A stretch of DNA of 64,000 nt from Eonycteris spelaea (GCA_003508835.1 PUFA01000066.1:1612001-1676000), one strand, 5' to 3'; counted from the first letter of the stretch, positions 42,801 to 53,760 are shown. Notes: generated by a model from the sequence alone, not told the origin. Program-made: numbers and translations.

Positions 42801-43870
42801 CACCAGGCCTCCTGCTGTTGAGGCTACACAGTTGGCCTCTTCCCTCCTCCTCTCTCCTCCATCTGCCTCCTGAGCCGGGAGGGGCCCAGGAACCAAGGCT
42901 GGCTCTTCCCCAGGGGGATGTTTGCAGCTGGGAAGAACAGAACAGGACGCTCCCCTCCAAGGGCGCATCCCTCACGTCCTCGTAGGTCATAGCTTGGCTG
43001 GGCCGTAAACACTAGAACGGCTGCCCTGACCTTCCCACGGGACGTGTGGATCAAACGGAGGGTGAGGGCAAGGCAGGCAGGGTGCACGGGGCTGACAGAT
43101 GGGCCTGTGAGTGGGCGACAGAGTTCCCTCCGTGCTTGGGACGCCGGCTCCTTTCCCTCTCCACCCTCACTCTCATCAGCTGCCAGCAAACCGCCCACTC
43201 CTGCATCTGCTGTCGCCTAGCAGTGCCGAGGGCCAGAGCTGTTGAGAGATTCTGGGAGTGTCTTGGTCTGAGCCAGAAAGGGTGAAGCTTAGGTGTCTAA
43301 TTAAACTTGAATTTTTAAAGAGATTTTACTGAGTCGCTGATCTACATGTGGGCACCTTGCCAACTTCATCTCTTGCCGCTGTCTCACTGGCTCACACTGG
43401 CTGCCTTACTGTTGTTCCTAGAACACTGGACGGATGGATGGACGAATGAATGGACAGATTGACAGATGGATGGATAGACTGATGGTACCACAGTATGCTG
43501 TTACTGGTCACACGATTGAGTTTTCAGGCTCTTCCTTGTGAGCGGAGCCAAGAGGCATTGTGTAGACATTGAGCACCAGAGCCAGGAAGAAGAGTCAGGT
43601 GACCACAGCACTGTCAGCTGAGATTCCCTCAGAAGCAGTGGCAGGTGAGCCCAGGGAAAATCCTGCCACAGAAACATGTACCTTGGAGTGGCTTCAGAAA
43701 AAGGACATGGACACCCCCAGATTCCATGGGATTAGTCACTGCAGCATCAGGCTCGCTGCTGACCTCCGGGGTCCTCCATTTGCCCAGTGGGGATCCTGAC
43801 AGGGGCCCTCTCCTAAGCAGACACAGGAGTATGACCAACTGTGAGGATGGGGGGTGTGGTCTCCGGGGCC
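42801..43870. other. Unassigned sequence with a GGAT-rich tract
   Basis: Frames of 124 and 101 codons occur on opposite strands. A possible L2 trace ('ttgttcctagaacactgg') sits just before the GGAT tract. No gene recognised. Confidence 0.4.
43428..43487 (+). repeat. Imperfect (GGAT)n/(GAAT)n tract
   Basis: Diverged tetranucleotide units such as GGACGGATGGATGGAC over about 60 bp. Confidence 0.8.
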
Positions 43871-43874
43871 AGGC

Positions 43875-44080
43875 TGTGGGAGGGAGGTTCCAGTCCCTGT
43901 TCTGTCCCTTAACAGCTGCGTGGCCTCATGCAGGTACTTCACCTCTCTGAGCCTCAAAGCGCACAGTGCTGACTACCTGGGGCTGCAGGGAGGATTTCAC
44001 CATCGAATGATGGAAAGTTCTTAGCCCAGGGCTTGGCATGTGGTCAGCTCTCAGTAAATATTAGCTCTCATTATCAGTGC
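43875..44080 (+). mobile_element. MIR SINE
   Basis: 'cccttaacagctgcgtggcc', 'cacctctctgagcctcaaag', 'cccagggcttggcatgtggt' and 'cagtaaatattagctctcat' follow MIR in order. Confidence 0.85.
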
Positions 44081-44132
44081 TTAGAGCAAGGACTGGCATC
44101 CAGCAGGCACTCAATAAATTCATTCTAGAATG
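44081..44132 (+). mobile_element. L2/MIR 3'-end fragment
   Basis: 'gcatccagcaggcactcaat' then 'aaattcattctagaatgaat' is a second terminal motif directly after the MIR. Confidence 0.55.
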
Positions 44133-44139
44133 AATTAAT

Positions 44140-44280
44140 TTAACGGATTTTCACAGGTCTATGAGTCAAGTATGACCATTATTCCCATTTTCTAGATAGG
44201 AAGTTGGGGCCTAAAGAGACGAAGGAGCTAGTCTTTCTACGGGGACGCAGGATCCCAGCATCCCACAGTCTGCCCAGCTT
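44140..44280 (-). mobile_element. MIR SINE, reverse
   Basis: 'tatgaccattattcccattt', 'tctagataggaagttggggc' and 'aaagagacgaaggagctagt' read as reversed MIR, forming a head-to-head pair with the copy at 43875. Confidence 0.65.
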
Positions 44281-44925
44281 ACTCAGGGTGACAATCTTCT
44301 TTTCCACATCCAGTTCAAACTGGGTCAGAAACCAGCATTTCCATAGTCAGGGCCTTGGGGCATTGCACATCAGCTTCTCTCCAATTCCTCTAAAAATACT
44401 CTTCCTTTCAAAAACTCCCCAGGCCTTTCTGGGGGGAGAAGATAGGCTTTATGCAGATGGCCCCAGGCTGGAAGGATTCTCAGAATAGCTGCCCATCCTG
44501 CCAGCCCCAGACCCCTCCGGCTCCTCACCATCTGGTCCCAACCAGCAAGCAGCACCCTCCCAGCTGTAACTCTTCGCCTGGCCTGGAGAGAGTTATGGCT
44601 CCCAAGCCTCCGCTCTATGGCCTCGTGGACATGGTTCTGCGGAGGCCTCTGGGCCCCATCCCTCCCTCCCTCTGCCTCATAGCTCCCAGAAGGCCATTTA
44701 GCTAATGTCCATTTTAATGGCCTCCCAGCTTCAATGACTAATTCTCTGATTTCTCATAAAATTGCCTGGAAGCCATCCCCAAGGACAGTGCTGAGGAAGG
44801 GACAGAGGTCATGGGAAAGTACTTCGGATCCAAAACCCACATCTGCTGTCCCCTCCCCAGACACCCTTCAGCTGCCCCTCAACCTGCTGCCACAGGCTCT
44901 GACCGCTCACTGGTGTCAGGACCCA
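44281..44925. other. Unassigned; short AT-rich block at 44700-44765
   Basis: 'ctaatgtccattttaatggc' and 'tgactaattctctgatttct' form a TAAT-rich patch in otherwise GC-moderate DNA, possibly a small conserved element. No gene recognised. Confidence 0.35.
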
Positions 44926-44927
44926 CC

Positions 44928-45018
44928 TAAGGCCTTTGCCCCTGTTGGTTCCTCTGCTCAGTGGTCCCATAGCTGGCTCTTTCTCCCCCTTCAGGGCTCG
45001 GCTGGAATGTCACCTCTC
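44928..45018 (+). mobile_element. L2 LINE, left part split by an LTR
   Basis: 'aaggcctttgcccctgttgg', 'ttcctctgctcagtggtccc' and 'gaatgtcacctctctcag' match the L2 ORF2 end. The element stops here and resumes near 45285. Confidence 0.75.
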
Positions 45019-45280
45019 TCAGTCTATTCGTGCTGCTGTAACAAAGCATCACAGACCGGGTGGCTTATAAAGAACAGAAATCCATTTCTCACCATTCTGG
45101 AGGCCGAGAAGTCCAAGATCAAGACACTAGCTCATTTTCTGGTTCATAGAGGGCCACCTTTTCCCCTGTGTCTTTGTGCCCTTGCGAAGGGGTAAGGGAT
45201 TTCTTTAGGGTCTCTTTACTAGGGACACTAGGGACACTGTGGTCACACAATCACATCGGCCCATCTCCAGAGACCCTCCC
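45019..45280 (-). mobile_element. LTR fragment, MaLR-type, reverse, inserted in L2
   Basis: 'tctattcgtgctgctgtaac', 'gtggcttataaagaacagaa', 'ttctggaggccgagaagtcc' and 'tggttcatagagggccacct' give the reversed 3' part of a MaLR LTR. Younger than the L2 it interrupts. Confidence 0.75.
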
Positions 45281-45284
45281 TGCT

Positions 45285-45445
45285 CGACATTTTCTTGTCT
45301 GTTTGATTTGTTGTTCAGTCTGAATGCCAGACCCGGGAGGGCAGGTCACGTTAGTCTTGCTCACTGTTGTGCCAAACACTTGCACCTGAACTGCCTACCT
45401 GGCATACGGCACGTGCCTGATGACCATTTGATGGGTGAGAGAACC
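45285..45445 (+). mobile_element. L2 LINE, right part split by an LTR
   Basis: 'gaatgccagacccgggaggg', 'gtcttgctcactgttgtgcc' and 'catacggcacgtgcctgatg' continue the L2 3' UTR from the left part. About 150 bp of L2 between the parts is missing. Confidence 0.75.
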
Positions 45446-45509
45446 GATGCATTCACTAAGAATTAATGCGCTAAGAAAAGGCTCACCCAGGACAATACCA
45501 TTTTAACAC

Positions 45510-45625
45510 GGGAATAATAATAACCAATACCTATTCCGTGCCAGGCACTCTCTACATATCTCATTTAATTTTCCAATAAGGTGATACTGTTCTGTACTGA
45601 TATGTCCATTTTATACCTGGCTCTT
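45510..45625 (-). mobile_element. MIR SINE fragment, reverse
   Basis: 'ctattccgtgccaggcactc', 'tacatatctcatttaatttt' and 'gtccattttatacc' are the reversed MIR 3' end. Confidence 0.75.
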
Positions 45626-45884
45626 GCATTTGTGCTTGGAACTCCCATGGGAAGAGCCATGCAGCTCCTTTGTACTTGGAGTGAGAGTCACCCCATAAGT
45701 TTACTCTCATAAGCTCTGGCTGGAGCATGAGGGGGCTTGGAAGAGGGCAGGGGCCCAGGCCCCACACACTCCACTTCTCTTAGCACTGGCTCCTGGTCTG
45801 CCTTCCAACTAGCAACAAGACTGAGGCTTGCTCTGAGGAAGGTTCTATGGCTTAAGGTTAATAATTCTTTCAAAATAGTGCTGC

Positions 45885-46065
45885 CTGTGGACCTGCTGTC
45901 GTGTTAAGCACTTTAGATATGCTCATTCATTCCACCACAAAAAGCTCACAGAGTAGGTACTATTTTCCCTGTTTGCCTCGATGAGGAAACTGAGGCATAG
46001 TGTAGCTGACTACCTTGTCCAAATTACATAGCCAGACAGTCTGGCTTCTGACCACTGCTCCAGAC
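45885..46065 (-). mobile_element. MIR SINE, reverse
   Basis: 'gtgttaagcactttagatat', 'gcctcgatgaggaaactgag' and 'tccaaattacatagccagac' follow the reversed MIR. Confidence 0.85.
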
Positions 46066-46134
46066 TGTCCCTTCTGTGAAACTGACTCTCACTGGAGGAG
46101 AAGGGAGGTAGAGACAGTGACAGGTTACAGTGTG

Positions 46135-46555
46135 TCGGTTAAGACTTATTTGGTTGCCAGTGGCAGGAAGCCATCCCGAACAGCGTTTAGCTAATAGGAA
46201 AAGCCAGGTGTTGTCTTACTTCAGGTATGGCTGGATCTAGAACCCCAATGGACTGGGTGTCTTTCACAGTTCAGTTCTGATTACTTTTGTGTTGGCTGTA
46301 GTCTCAGGCTCCATGGCGAGGTAAAATGGGGGCCAGTAGCCCCAGACCCATTATTAATTCCAGCTTTGAATCCAGTAGGAAGGAAAAAGTCTTTTTTCTA
46401 ATCCTTCCAGGGAAAAGCTAAGAATTACCCCTTTTCGAATCTGATTGGATGGCTTTGAGTTATGTACCCACCTATGAACCAATCATGATGGCTAAAGAAA
46501 TGATGCAGTTCTCTGATTGGCCAGTCCTAGATATGCGGTCAACCTTTGGGAAGGA
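46135..46555 (+). mobile_element. Unnamed ancient interspersed repeat
   Basis: 'atttggttgccagtggcagg', 'ttcaggtatggctggatcta', 'gtgttggctgtagtctcagg', 'tctgattggccagtcctaga' match the copies at 35325 and 53386. Confidence 0.65.
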
Positions 46556-46574
46556 GGCAATCATGATTTTATCT

Positions 46575-46740
46575 AGGATCTCATCTAATCCTCACAACCA
46601 ACATTGTTGATTAAATGGTGATCTCACAGATGGCCCATGAAGACACTAAAGCTCAGAGAAGGTAAATTCCCTGCTCAAAGTCACACAGCAAATAGAAAGC
46701 GAAACCAGCATTCCTTATGTGGGGCTAATGCCACAACACT
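46575..46740 (-). mobile_element. MIR SINE, reverse
   Basis: 'catctaatcctcacaaccaa', 'agacactaaagctcagagaa' and 'ctcaaagtcacacagcaaat' follow the reversed MIR. Confidence 0.8.
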
Positions 46741-46909
46741 GAGCATCCTGCAACCCTGCTTGCCTTCCAGGGCGTTCCTTAGGCCACCTGCCCCTGTTCT
46801 GGGAATGTAGGGGTTGCCGAACCCACCCCAGATAGCACTGAAGCCTGCAAAGACAAAAGTCCACCTTCCTCCTTATTTTGATCATTGTACCGAGGACATA
46901 AATTCAGCA

Positions 46910-47400
46910 ACATGTGCTTGGTCAGCTGCCCTGTTTTTCTCCGAAGAAGCAAATTTATGGGGCACACATGCACATGGGTGATTATTTCCTGATAGCTTAT
47001 AGTAACAAGGCTCCTTTATTTCCCTCCAATAAATCCAATTTATATGGACTGGCAAATCAAACAGTGAATTTCCTGGTATCAGGAGGTTGTGAATTATTCA
47101 CAATGATTTAGGAAACTTGGGGAGATCAAGGTTTTGCATAATGCAAATAGGACTGGAAACATATGTGGTCAGACTCACTGTGGACACAATTAGAGCAACG
47201 AACACCAGGAGAAATTTATTTTCCTGGGACAGAGAAAGGTCTGCCTGGTATGCAAAAGAGCAGAGTTATTTGCAACACAGGAGCAGGGAACATGGTTAGC
47301 CAAGCGCCCAATGACTTTGATTTGCAGCTTTAAAGAATTCAAGGATGAATAAAACATTGAATTAATTGCCAAAGAACTGTCGCCAGCCTACACTAGATCT
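46910..47400. promoter_or_regulatory. Candidate conserved non-coding element with POU-type sites
   Basis: About 490 bp of repeat-free AT-rich DNA. It carries inverted TTTGCAT/ATGCAAA at 47133-47147 with a full octamer ATGCAAAT at 47141-47148, plus TATGCAAA at 47249 and TATTTGCA at 47267. It also has a 13-bp palindrome at 47089-47101 (GTGAATTATTCAC) and TTGAATTAATTG near 47357. Confidence 0.45.
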
Positions 47401-47644
47401 AAGCACCTTAGAAAGCATAAAATAACCCCAGACTGGGCCTGCAGTATCCCTGTTCCTGGCCCCAGAAACTGAGTTTGGTTTTCAATACTTGGTTCTACCT
47501 AGAATTTTCTCCCATCAAGACGATGTCTTGCTCAGTCCCCTGGGCCCCACCTCGAGTCTCCGCCTCCAGAAAGCCCTCTCTGGTTGCCCCGCCCCGCAGG
47601 GAATGAAAGCTCCTCTGTCTGAATTCTGATTGCGATTGCCCCAT

Positions 47645-48050
47645 GTCTTGAGTAAATATTCACTAAGCACCTGTTACATGCCAGCCACTTACTGTTCTAG
47701 AATCTGACAGCAGATTCTCGGGAAACAGAGGTGACCAAAACAGCGATTCCTGACAATAGGCAAAATACAGAATTTAATGCATCAGAAAATGTCAAGTTCT
47801 ATGGAGAAAACAAAGCAACGTGGGGAAGGAAGGATAGGAAATGCCAGGAGGTCGAATTTATTGCGGATTTCAGTAGGGTGGTCAGAGACGGTGACATTTG
47901 TCCAGAGACCTGAAGGAGGTGAGGGTAGAGCCATGAGAAATATCTACGGGAAGAGTTTCCCAGGCAGAGGGAAGAGTGAGAGCAAAGGCCCTGAGGCAGG
48001 AGGGCTCCTGGGTGTCTGAGACACTGCCACGGCTCGTGTGGCTACAGGGA
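47645..48050 (-). mobile_element. L2 LINE, antisense, long copy
   Basis: 'tgttacatgccagccactta', 'gtggtcagagacggtgacat', 'ccagagacctgaaggaggtg', 'cccaggcagagggaagagtg' and 'caaaggccctgaggcaggag' track the reversed L2 3' region for about 400 bp. Confidence 0.85.
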
Positions 48051-48127
48051 CTTAGGGGGAAAGTGGAGAACAATGAGCCCAGACAAGGAGCAGGGCCAAG
48101 GCCACAGAAAGCCCAATCGTTCCCTTC

Positions 48128-48300
48128 CCATTTCATTCATTCACTCAAACAATATTTTTGAAGCCTTACCGTATTCCAGGACTTACGTGACAAGCAGATT
48201 CTCGGTCATGATGGGGCTCAAGTTCTGGTGGGAAAATAGAGAATAAGCAAGTAAACATGTAAATAAGGCAGTTTCAGAGAGTGATAAGGAGACTTAATGG
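48128..48300 (-). mobile_element. L2 LINE 3' end, antisense, second copy
   Basis: 'ttcattcattcactcaaaca', 'aagttctggtgggaaaatag' and 'agcaagtaaacatgtaaata' restart the reversed L2 from its 3' end, so this is a separate insertion beside the copy at 47645. Confidence 0.75.
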
Positions 48301-49139
48301 TGACAAAGGAGAGGTGGGCAGGGAAGTCCAGTCACGCTCGGCCTCCAGGCCCATGGCCTTAGGGGAATTCTCTCTAGCGACTCTTGATTCTCCCGAAGTC
48401 TGTTCAACACATGAGGAAATGGAGGCCCCTAGGGCAGGGATCCTGGCTCCCGATTTTGGTCTCTGTCCATGGAGTGGGAATCTGGGGGAGCAGAATGAAT
48501 TCCCTTCCCTTCGTCCAGCCAGCATGGGCTGTGGGCAGCTTCTTAGATGAGCAGCGCCCTGTGGCGTCTCCTGCCTGGGAGGCTGTGCCCAGATCCTGGC
48601 CCTGTGCTGGCCGCACCTGAGGAGTAGCTGGATTCTGGGAGGGGAGAATCCTCAGCCAGGAGGGGGACCCCCCAGCCACACTGCAGACACTGGGGGTGCG
48701 TGGCTGGAGGGCTCTCTGGGGCCATGAGGCCGGGCCTCCTCTCCTGGCCCCAGTGGGCGGCGGGCAGGGGCCTGGCTGTGGAGCGGAGGGCAGAGCAGGT
48801 GGGGTCTGGCTCTGCCACCCCAGCTCTGACCCCGGGCCCCAGGAGGCTCTCTGGGCAGCAGCTCTCCCGTCTGTGGAGCCTCTTGGGCTCCCGCCCTCGC
48901 TGCCCACACTCCACTGTCCACACAGCCTTAAGGATCCCTGCTCAGGACCTCCCATGGACCCATGGCACCCAGGGGTCCCAGCCTGAGGGACACACTAGTG
49001 ACAGCATCCTCTGAGCCAGGCCGTGCCAGGTACTCCCAGCACCGTCACAGTAACCCTCCAGCCACCTCCGAGTGAGGACTTTGTCAGCCCATTCTGCCTG
49101 GGGAGTCCCCATGGTGTGTGTTGAATGGAGGAATGAATG
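48301..49139. other. GC-rich unassigned sequence
   Basis: Long open frames occur on both strands at 48404-48955 (183, 126, 104 and 96 codons). They overlap fully and reflect GC content. No exon recognised. Confidence 0.4.
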
Positions 49140-50340
49140 AATGCAGGAACGAACAGTGGGCGACCACCCCTTCTCCGCTGCCCCAGGTCTCTGGAGGGCG
49201 CAGAGGAGGCCTCGTGCCGGGCGGGGTCGCCAGGTGTCCTCCTAGGTCCCGCAGCGATGCCCTGCTCTGCCCTTCACCTCGGGGTCTGGGTGTCACTTTA
49301 AAATGGAGGGCCCACTCACCGGGCCTGGACAGTCCGGCCCGTGGGGTGTACCCCATCCCTGTGGCCTCAGAAGGCGGGGGGACGGGAGAAAACAGATGTG
49401 GACTTTATGGGTGGAGGGTGGACAAGGCTCAGAAGGGCCGAGGCCCTGAGAGGAAGTGGCGCTGGCCAGAAGCTGTGTGTCCAGGTGCCTGGTGTGGACG
49501 TGGCCCCGAGTCCGCTCTGCCCAGCCAGGCCGGCTTGGGGGACATCTGTCTGGCCTTCTCCCCCATTTCCATGTGAAAGGCAGAGGGACCTGACGCAGGG
49601 TCTGGGGACGCCATCTGCTCCTGGGAGGGCTGTGTGCTGAGAGCCACGTGTCCCAGGACAGGGGTGAGGGGCAGGCCGGGGCGGATGGGGCGAGGAGAGG
49701 AAGGAAACCAACAGAAGGTGCTTGCGGGAGGGCGGGCGCTGAGGGGCGGGGCCGACCCGGGCTGCTGTCACCGTCTGTGCCCGCCCCCTCCACTCGGTTC
49801 CGGTTCCGGGCTCGGCCCAGCTCAGACGGGCCCCTCCCCGCCAGGGCCAGGCGGCCCCTGTGCAGCAGGCGCTCAGCCTCTCCCAGCTGCAGCCACGGAG
49901 CCGGCATCTGAACCCGCCCCCTCTGCTCCATGGTCTGCCCGCCAGGCCACCCTGCCTCGGTCACGTGGTGGCCAGTGTCGGGGATGGTCCCCAGGCTGCA
50001 CCTGCTCAGGGGCCAGGAGCCTCCCCGCTTCGAGGGTCCCTTCAGTGCCGACCCTCCTGGGCCTGCATACCTGGGCACTCCGGCCAGAGGCGGCCCAGGA
50101 GGAGAGTGTAAGGAGGGGCTCTCCGGGGAAGGCAGCGGGAGGGGACAGGTGAACTGTCCTCGACAGACGGTGACGCTGCAGTCCTGGTGTCCAGGAAGGG
50201 GCAGTCTGTGGCCGTCTCTTCCAGCAGGGCCTCTGCACCCCGCGAGGGACTGTGGCTGGGTGCAGGGGGCCCTGAGGCAGGGCGCCCCGCCGCCTCACTG
50301 CGGACGCCTCTCTGCAGCCTGAACCTCGGAGTGATTCTTT
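49140..50340. promoter_or_regulatory. CpG island
   Basis: The densest part, 49681-49980, has about 25 CpG in 300 bp by hand count with GC near 70%, giving an observed/expected ratio of about 0.6. It includes GGGGCGGGG at 49744 (Sp1-type). The flanks 49140-49440 and 50041-50340 each hold about 17 CpG per 300 bp. No TATA box or first exon is evident. Could be an orphan island, a lncRNA promoter or an enhancer. Confidence 0.65.
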
Positions 50341-50944
50341 TCCTCGTTTTAGCAGAGACCTGGCGTGCCCCTTTCCAGCAGGTTCCGGGGTTGGGCGGAC
50401 GCGGGCATCGGGAAGAATATGTGTCTGAACAGCTGCCTGCATCCAGCAGGACCAGCGGGAGCACCCGCAGGGGTTTGTCTGGTGACTGGGCAGGAGGGTG
50501 TCCTGGACACAGGCTCACTCCCTTCAGAGGTGACAAAGGAGGGACCATTACACTTGGCCCAGCAGGCAGCCCGTATGGATTCAGATGCACGGGGAACAGG
50601 AACTGGAGGGAAAGGCCAGGCCAGCCATTCCTGCAGAGCCGGCTGCATCTCACTCCCTCCACGCCCGCCTGAGCCCGCTCAGAGAGAACGCGCAGATATT
50701 CTGTTTGTAATTAAAAAGTAATTTAATTATCCACTGGAAACGAGGTTCCAGAATATATTGAAATGAATTCTAGTGGTGCCGTACAGCGTCTCTTCTCCCC
50801 ACTGGTAGAAGGTTGAGGGGGCTGGGGGCGGGGAGGCTCCAGGAGGAAGCGTGAGGCTCCTTCCTTGGCAGCTGCCACCGCAGCCCCAGAGCTCGGGGAA
50901 GATGCCGCCCAGGACACCCCAGGCCCAGCGCGCCCCGGGGGCGG
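50341..50944. other. GC-rich unassigned sequence
   Basis: No repeat recognised. A short AT-rich patch at 50698-50770 ('taattaaaaagtaatttaat') interrupts otherwise GC-rich DNA. Confidence 0.4.
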
Positions 50945-51115
50945 GCGAGGCCAGGGGAGCTGAGTTCCAACCAGGCTGCAGGACTCGGCACCCGCTCTGC
51001 CACCCGGCAGCTGGGTGGCTGCGGGCCAGGTGCCCAACCCCTCCGCGCCTCACTTACTCAAGTAGAAAATAGGACGATCACCGTCTCTCCCTCATAAGGC
51101 TGCTGGGGGATTCCA
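50945..51115 (+). mobile_element. MIR SINE
   Basis: 'gctgagttccaaccaggctg', 'ctctgccacccggcagctgg', 'gcgcctcacttactcaagta' and 'cctcataaggctgctggggg' follow MIR. Confidence 0.75.
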
Positions 51116-51139
51116 CAGCCTCCTTGCGGCCTGGACTCT

Positions 51140-51470
51140 AACGTGCCCTCCGAGTGAGGCTGTTCCTGGCCGCCCCACGAAACAATCCCCGCCAGCCCCT
51201 TGCCGCACCCGGTCCCTCTCCCCCTCCTCCCCTCCGAGGCACTCGCCACCCCGGACACGCCATGCATTTTACCCTCTCTCGCTCGTTGTCTGGCTTCCAC
51301 CACGGAATTTTAAGTCCTTGAATAAAGAGATTTTTTTTTTTGGTCTGCTTTGCTCATTGCTTTACTCCTAGAACCCATGATAGTTCCTGGCACATAGTAG
51401 GTGCTCAGTAAAGACTTGTTTGGGTGGAGTGCTAAGTGAATGAATGGCTAGGTGAATGAATGAATGAGTG
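51140..51470 (+). mobile_element. L2 LINE, 3' region
   Basis: 'aattttaagtccttgaataa', a T-run at about 51332, 'gctttgctcattgctttact', 'gttcctggcacatagtaggt' and 'gaatgaatggc' give the L2 terminus; the upstream half is less clear. Confidence 0.8.
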
Positions 51471-51564
51471 GGAGGTGGAGCTCTTGGGGTGACTGCGCAT
51501 AGTAGGCTCCGCAGGCGTGTTAGCCAGTGCTGCCCATCAGCATCCTGCTGCCCGTCTCCACTCT

Positions 51565-51900
51565 TTCTCTTCCATTCATTTATGCAACAATTACCTGTTG
51601 GCCTACTCAGTGCCAGGTGCCATTTCTAGGCACTGTGTGAATACAGCAGTGGGGGGAAAAAAAGCCTTAAATTCCTGCCATCTTGGAGTTTACATTTCGG
51701 TGACGGCAGACAGACATTGAACAAGTAAATGATTAACTAGAAAACATGTTAGATTGGGATAAATTTTTGGAAGAAAAAAAAATCTGCTGGGGCAGGGGAA
51801 CGGGGAGTAAGGGGAGTAACGGGGTGGTATGTCAGCAAAGGGATTTGGAGGAGCCAGGTGAATATGGGGGTGTACAGGGGGCTAAGACACAGCGTGGGCT
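51565..51900 (-). mobile_element. L2 LINE, antisense
   Basis: 'tactcagtgccaggtgccat', 'ccatcttggagtttacattt', 'gacagacattgaacaagtaa' and 'atgttagattgggataaatt' follow the reversed L2 3' end. Confidence 0.8.
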
Positions 51901-52689
51901 AAGACCCCGGTGGCACCCACCACCTGGAGAGTCGGAGGGGCAGCCGGGTCTGGTGTGGCAGAAATGACAAAAGTTTCAATTCCTGCACACTCGAGTGGAG
52001 AACTGAGAAGTGGCCTCGTCTCTTCTCTCAATATGTCCCGTCGCCGGCACCAGCTGGTCTCCCTCCTCTCTTGGCAGGGCTGTTCCTGCGGATAAATACC
52101 CAGGGCTGCTTGTTGTGGGAGGGGAGGGGGCTGCAGCCCTGCTCTGGCCTCCGCCATCCTCAGGAAAGTGGTTAATTGTTGCATCTCAGGGTCACAGGAA
52201 AGTCAGGGGCGCCTGAGAAGGAAACTGAATGCTCCATCTGCCAGCCACATGAGATCAAATCCCCCAGGAGAGGCCTGCATCCCAGCACGCCCGTCAGATG
52301 AGAAATGCTTGTTCACATTTCCTTTATTGTCTGGAAATGACGTTCATAAAATAAAATAACATAGCTACACACGTCATCACATGAAGGCCGGTAAACTAAC
52401 TGCAATGGAAAGGTGAAATCACAGTGATTCTAATAAAAGGTTATTTAGTATCTGACGAAGTGTGTCCTGTACTTGAATCTTCGAGCATGCATGAAGCCGG
52501 CGGGTGTCCACAGGTCAGTGCAGGCGGACAGTGACCACAAGGGTGACAAGTACAGAGGAATTGCACTTCCCTTTCATGTGTCATCTCATTTAAATGACCA
52601 AGAGCAGATGCAGACGCTGTGTCATCCCCGCGCCCACCGGGCCGCCCAGCAGGAGGGAGAGGCCAGGACACCTGGTTGCCTCCAGGCAC
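51901..52689. other. Unassigned sequence
   Basis: No gene or repeat recognised; an AT-rich stretch at 52320-52450 may be a small conserved element. Confidence 0.4.
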
Positions 52690-52850
52690 CTGCCAAACGC
52701 CGGGCACTTCTACGCACGCTGACTTCCTAAACGCTGCACGGTTGATGGTCCCATCGTCCCCATTGCGCAGAGCAGCACACTGAGGCTCAGAGGGGAAGAT
52801 GACCTTCCCTGGGTCACGCAGCCGGTGAGTGACAGAGGGCGGCCACGCAA
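52690..52850 (-). mobile_element. MIR SINE, reverse
   Basis: 'gcagagcagcacactgaggc', 'tccctgggtcacgcagccgg' and 'tgagtgacagagggcggcca' are the reversed MIR core. Confidence 0.75.
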
Positions 52851-53385
52851 TCGGTTGTGTCAGGGCTAAATACCTAGCTCCGCCCATGTCTCCGCCTGGC
52901 ATTTCCTCCAAATGCAAGTGGGAAGAAGATTCCCCAAGGCCGAGCTTGCTCCCAAGTGGGCTGTTGGCTCAGAGAAGGTTGAGGGCAGTGTTTTGGGGTC
53001 CCCCTTCACCCCACGAGCTCCACTGGACTGACTCCAGACAAGGAGCCGGGGACCCTGCAGAGGACGCGTGCTCACCTCTCAGACAGGGGAGGAGCTGATG
53101 AGAATGAAGGGCCCCATTAGGGCTGTGCCCTCACTCCAGCCCTGGTCCTCAAGTCGCTGGTGGCAGAATTTCAGCACCTTGAGGGATATTGGTGGGAAAG
53201 AACCCGGGACCCCGTTCTTTCTCTCACCGTTCTCCTGTCCTCACCTCCACGGCTCACCTCTAGGCCCCTAACTGTCGCAGTGCATGCTACGCCTTCCTGC
53301 AACGTGACTGGCATTTCTCTGAATCTCTTTTCTTGGTCTTTGGGTTACCAATGTGGGAGAACCGGAATCAGACTGGACTAAAACA
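52851..53385. other. Unassigned sequence
   Basis: Nothing recognised beyond short overlapping frames. Confidence 0.4.
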
Positions 53386-53760
53386 AAACCAAGAACAAGA
53401 AACAAAAAAATGCCTGGCTCACTTTCACACATCGACCGGTTGGCTTCAGGCATGTCTGCATCTAGGGGCTCCTACGAGGTCATTAAAGATGCCACCTCCC
53501 CATCCCTCAGCCCCACTTTCCTCTCTATTGTCCACGTTCTCAGATTGGCTTTTCCAGATGGGGACAAGCAGGTCACCAGCAACTCCAGGCTTCCCTTCAC
53601 CAACTCAGCAGCCTCAGCAGAAACCAGATACTTCCTTCTGGAGTTCCCCAAAGCCCCGGGGATGATGCTCATTGGCCGGGCCTATGTCACGTGACACCCC
53701 CATGCAGAGGTGGTTAAGCCACATGGACTGAGAGTGGGAGGAGTGTCCACTCCAAACCCT
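53386..53760 (+). mobile_element. Unnamed ancient interspersed repeat
   Basis: 'ggcttcaggcatgtctgcat', 'gctcattggccgggcctatg' and 'catggactgagagtgggagg' match, in order, the copies at 35325 and 46135. The 113-codon frame at 53353-53694 lies inside it and is not a gene. Confidence 0.65.

Noticed and set aside
49293..50078. 261-codon minus-strand frame, the longest in the window
   Set aside because: It lies in the CpG island where stop codons are rare. Long frames also run on the + strand (49634-50152, 172 codons), composition is Pro/Ser/Arg-rich, and no domain is recognisable.
50042..50662. 206-codon minus frame
   Set aside because: Overlaps other frames of 189, 161 and 130 codons in both orientations; explained by GC content.
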